From: Aradus depressus | Taxonomy: Eukaryota > Arthropoda > Insecta > Hemiptera > Aradidae | Direction of reading: 5' to 3' | Assembly (NCBI GenBank): GCA_963662175.1 | Contig: OY759221.1 | Coordinates: 20,757,027 to 20,821,026, forward strand | Length of the DNA: 64,000 bases | Shown here: positions 63,561 through 64,000 of the stretch, piece after piece | Position numbering within the stretch: position 1 is the first letter of the stretch | Layout: each line of letters opens with the position of its first letter | Notes under the pieces: model-generated | Databases searched by the model: none | Told to the model about the DNA's origin: nothing | Seen by the model: the letters and a program-made list of their open reading frames with translations, nothing else | Made by a program: the position numbers and the translations under genes

Positions 63561-64000
63561 GTAAGCATGTATTTATAATACTTCTAGGGGCTTCGCTTTT
63601 TTGGTGTTTGTAACTATGATTTCTATCAAGATATTCTATGGCGGAGGAAGGATGTCTTCTTGTAACTTCAATAGTAACAAGTGGTTGACAAACAACAGTT
63701 AATTGGCCTCATGATATACCAAATATATTAATTTTTTTACACATATGTACCTTTCACCCATTCGGGCATTTTCAAAATTATAAACAAGAATTTACGGAGT
63801 TATAGTCAACTGGCCATAGTATATTTACACATATTGATGATAAAATAAGCCAAATGTGACATAAACTAGTATGTAGCCAAAATATATTTTCAGTGCTACG
63901 TCAGTGGAGGTTATTTATTCTGATTTTGCAACTGTAGCTCCGGAACGGCCTATCCGATTTTTTTAGGGTTAAACTAAAAGGTTCTTGCAGAGGGTAGATT
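63561..64000. other. Intron 9, truncated by the window edge
   Basis: Ends in 'gattttgcaactgtagctccggaacggcctatccgattttttta', similar to the Helitron-like 5' end at 62650, possibly the start of another copy. Confidence 0.5.

Overview
This window is eukaryotic, animal and almost certainly insect DNA: A+T-rich, with spliced genes and dense transposable elements. It holds parts of two conserved animal genes. Several SINE copies end in CCTAACCTAA-type repeats, the complement of the arthropod telomere unit TTAGG. The transposon mix (RTE, Jockey/R1-type LINEs, mariner, pogo/Tigger, hAT, tRNA-derived SINEs) fits an insect, possibly a hemipteran, but I cannot assign a species. No bacterial-type operon, CRISPR array, rRNA gene or convincing canonical tRNA gene was seen.

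Genes. (1) A last coding exon at 17429-18597 (+) encodes most of a FAM43-family PTB/PID adaptor. Its upstream exon is not visible and probably lies left of the window. (2) An SLC18B1-type major facilitator transporter runs from about 46400 to beyond the right edge (+). Nine exons join in frame with canonical AG/GT sites (46400-46462, 57114-57239, 58569-58664, 58783-58856, 60080-60227, 60308-60376, 60471-60585, 61595-61710, 63370-63560). They cover roughly transmembrane helices 1-8/9. The first intron is 10.6 kb and is packed with repeats.

Mobile DNA. The rest is mostly nested repeats. The youngest-looking element is a full-length RTE-clade LINE at 50432-53707, antisense to the transporter, with an intact 981-residue ORF, a 14-bp target duplication and a GATA-like tail. 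About 23 copies or fragments of a tRNA-derived SINE (called SINE1 here) and three of a second SINE (SINE2) are scattered on both strands. DNA transposons with visible ends include pogo-like elements (1875-2550, 8857-9572, and a 3' end at 41271), hAT elements with perfect 8-bp duplications (12428-13074 and 35584-36830), a mariner remnant (10127-10720) and several MITEs. Local names R1-R5 mark unclassified dispersed families. R1 is the commonest non-SINE repeat, R2 is about 0.9 kb, and R3 is a roughly 0.75-kb repeat present twice.

Layout. 1-17428: repeats and presumed FAM43 upstream intron. 17429-19270: FAM43 exon and 3' UTR, with two SINE2 copies head to head. 19270-46399: repeat-rich intergenic DNA with foldback elements. 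46400-64000: the SLC18B1-like gene, with RTE, a 60/64-bp minisatellite, a MITE, nested SINEs and a Helitron-like end in its introns. The most unusual signals are a recurrent hammerhead-core-like motif (CTGA-NNATG-hairpin-CGAAA) in several otherwise different repeat families, the telomere-like SINE tails, and multi-layer nested insertions that can be dated relative to one another.
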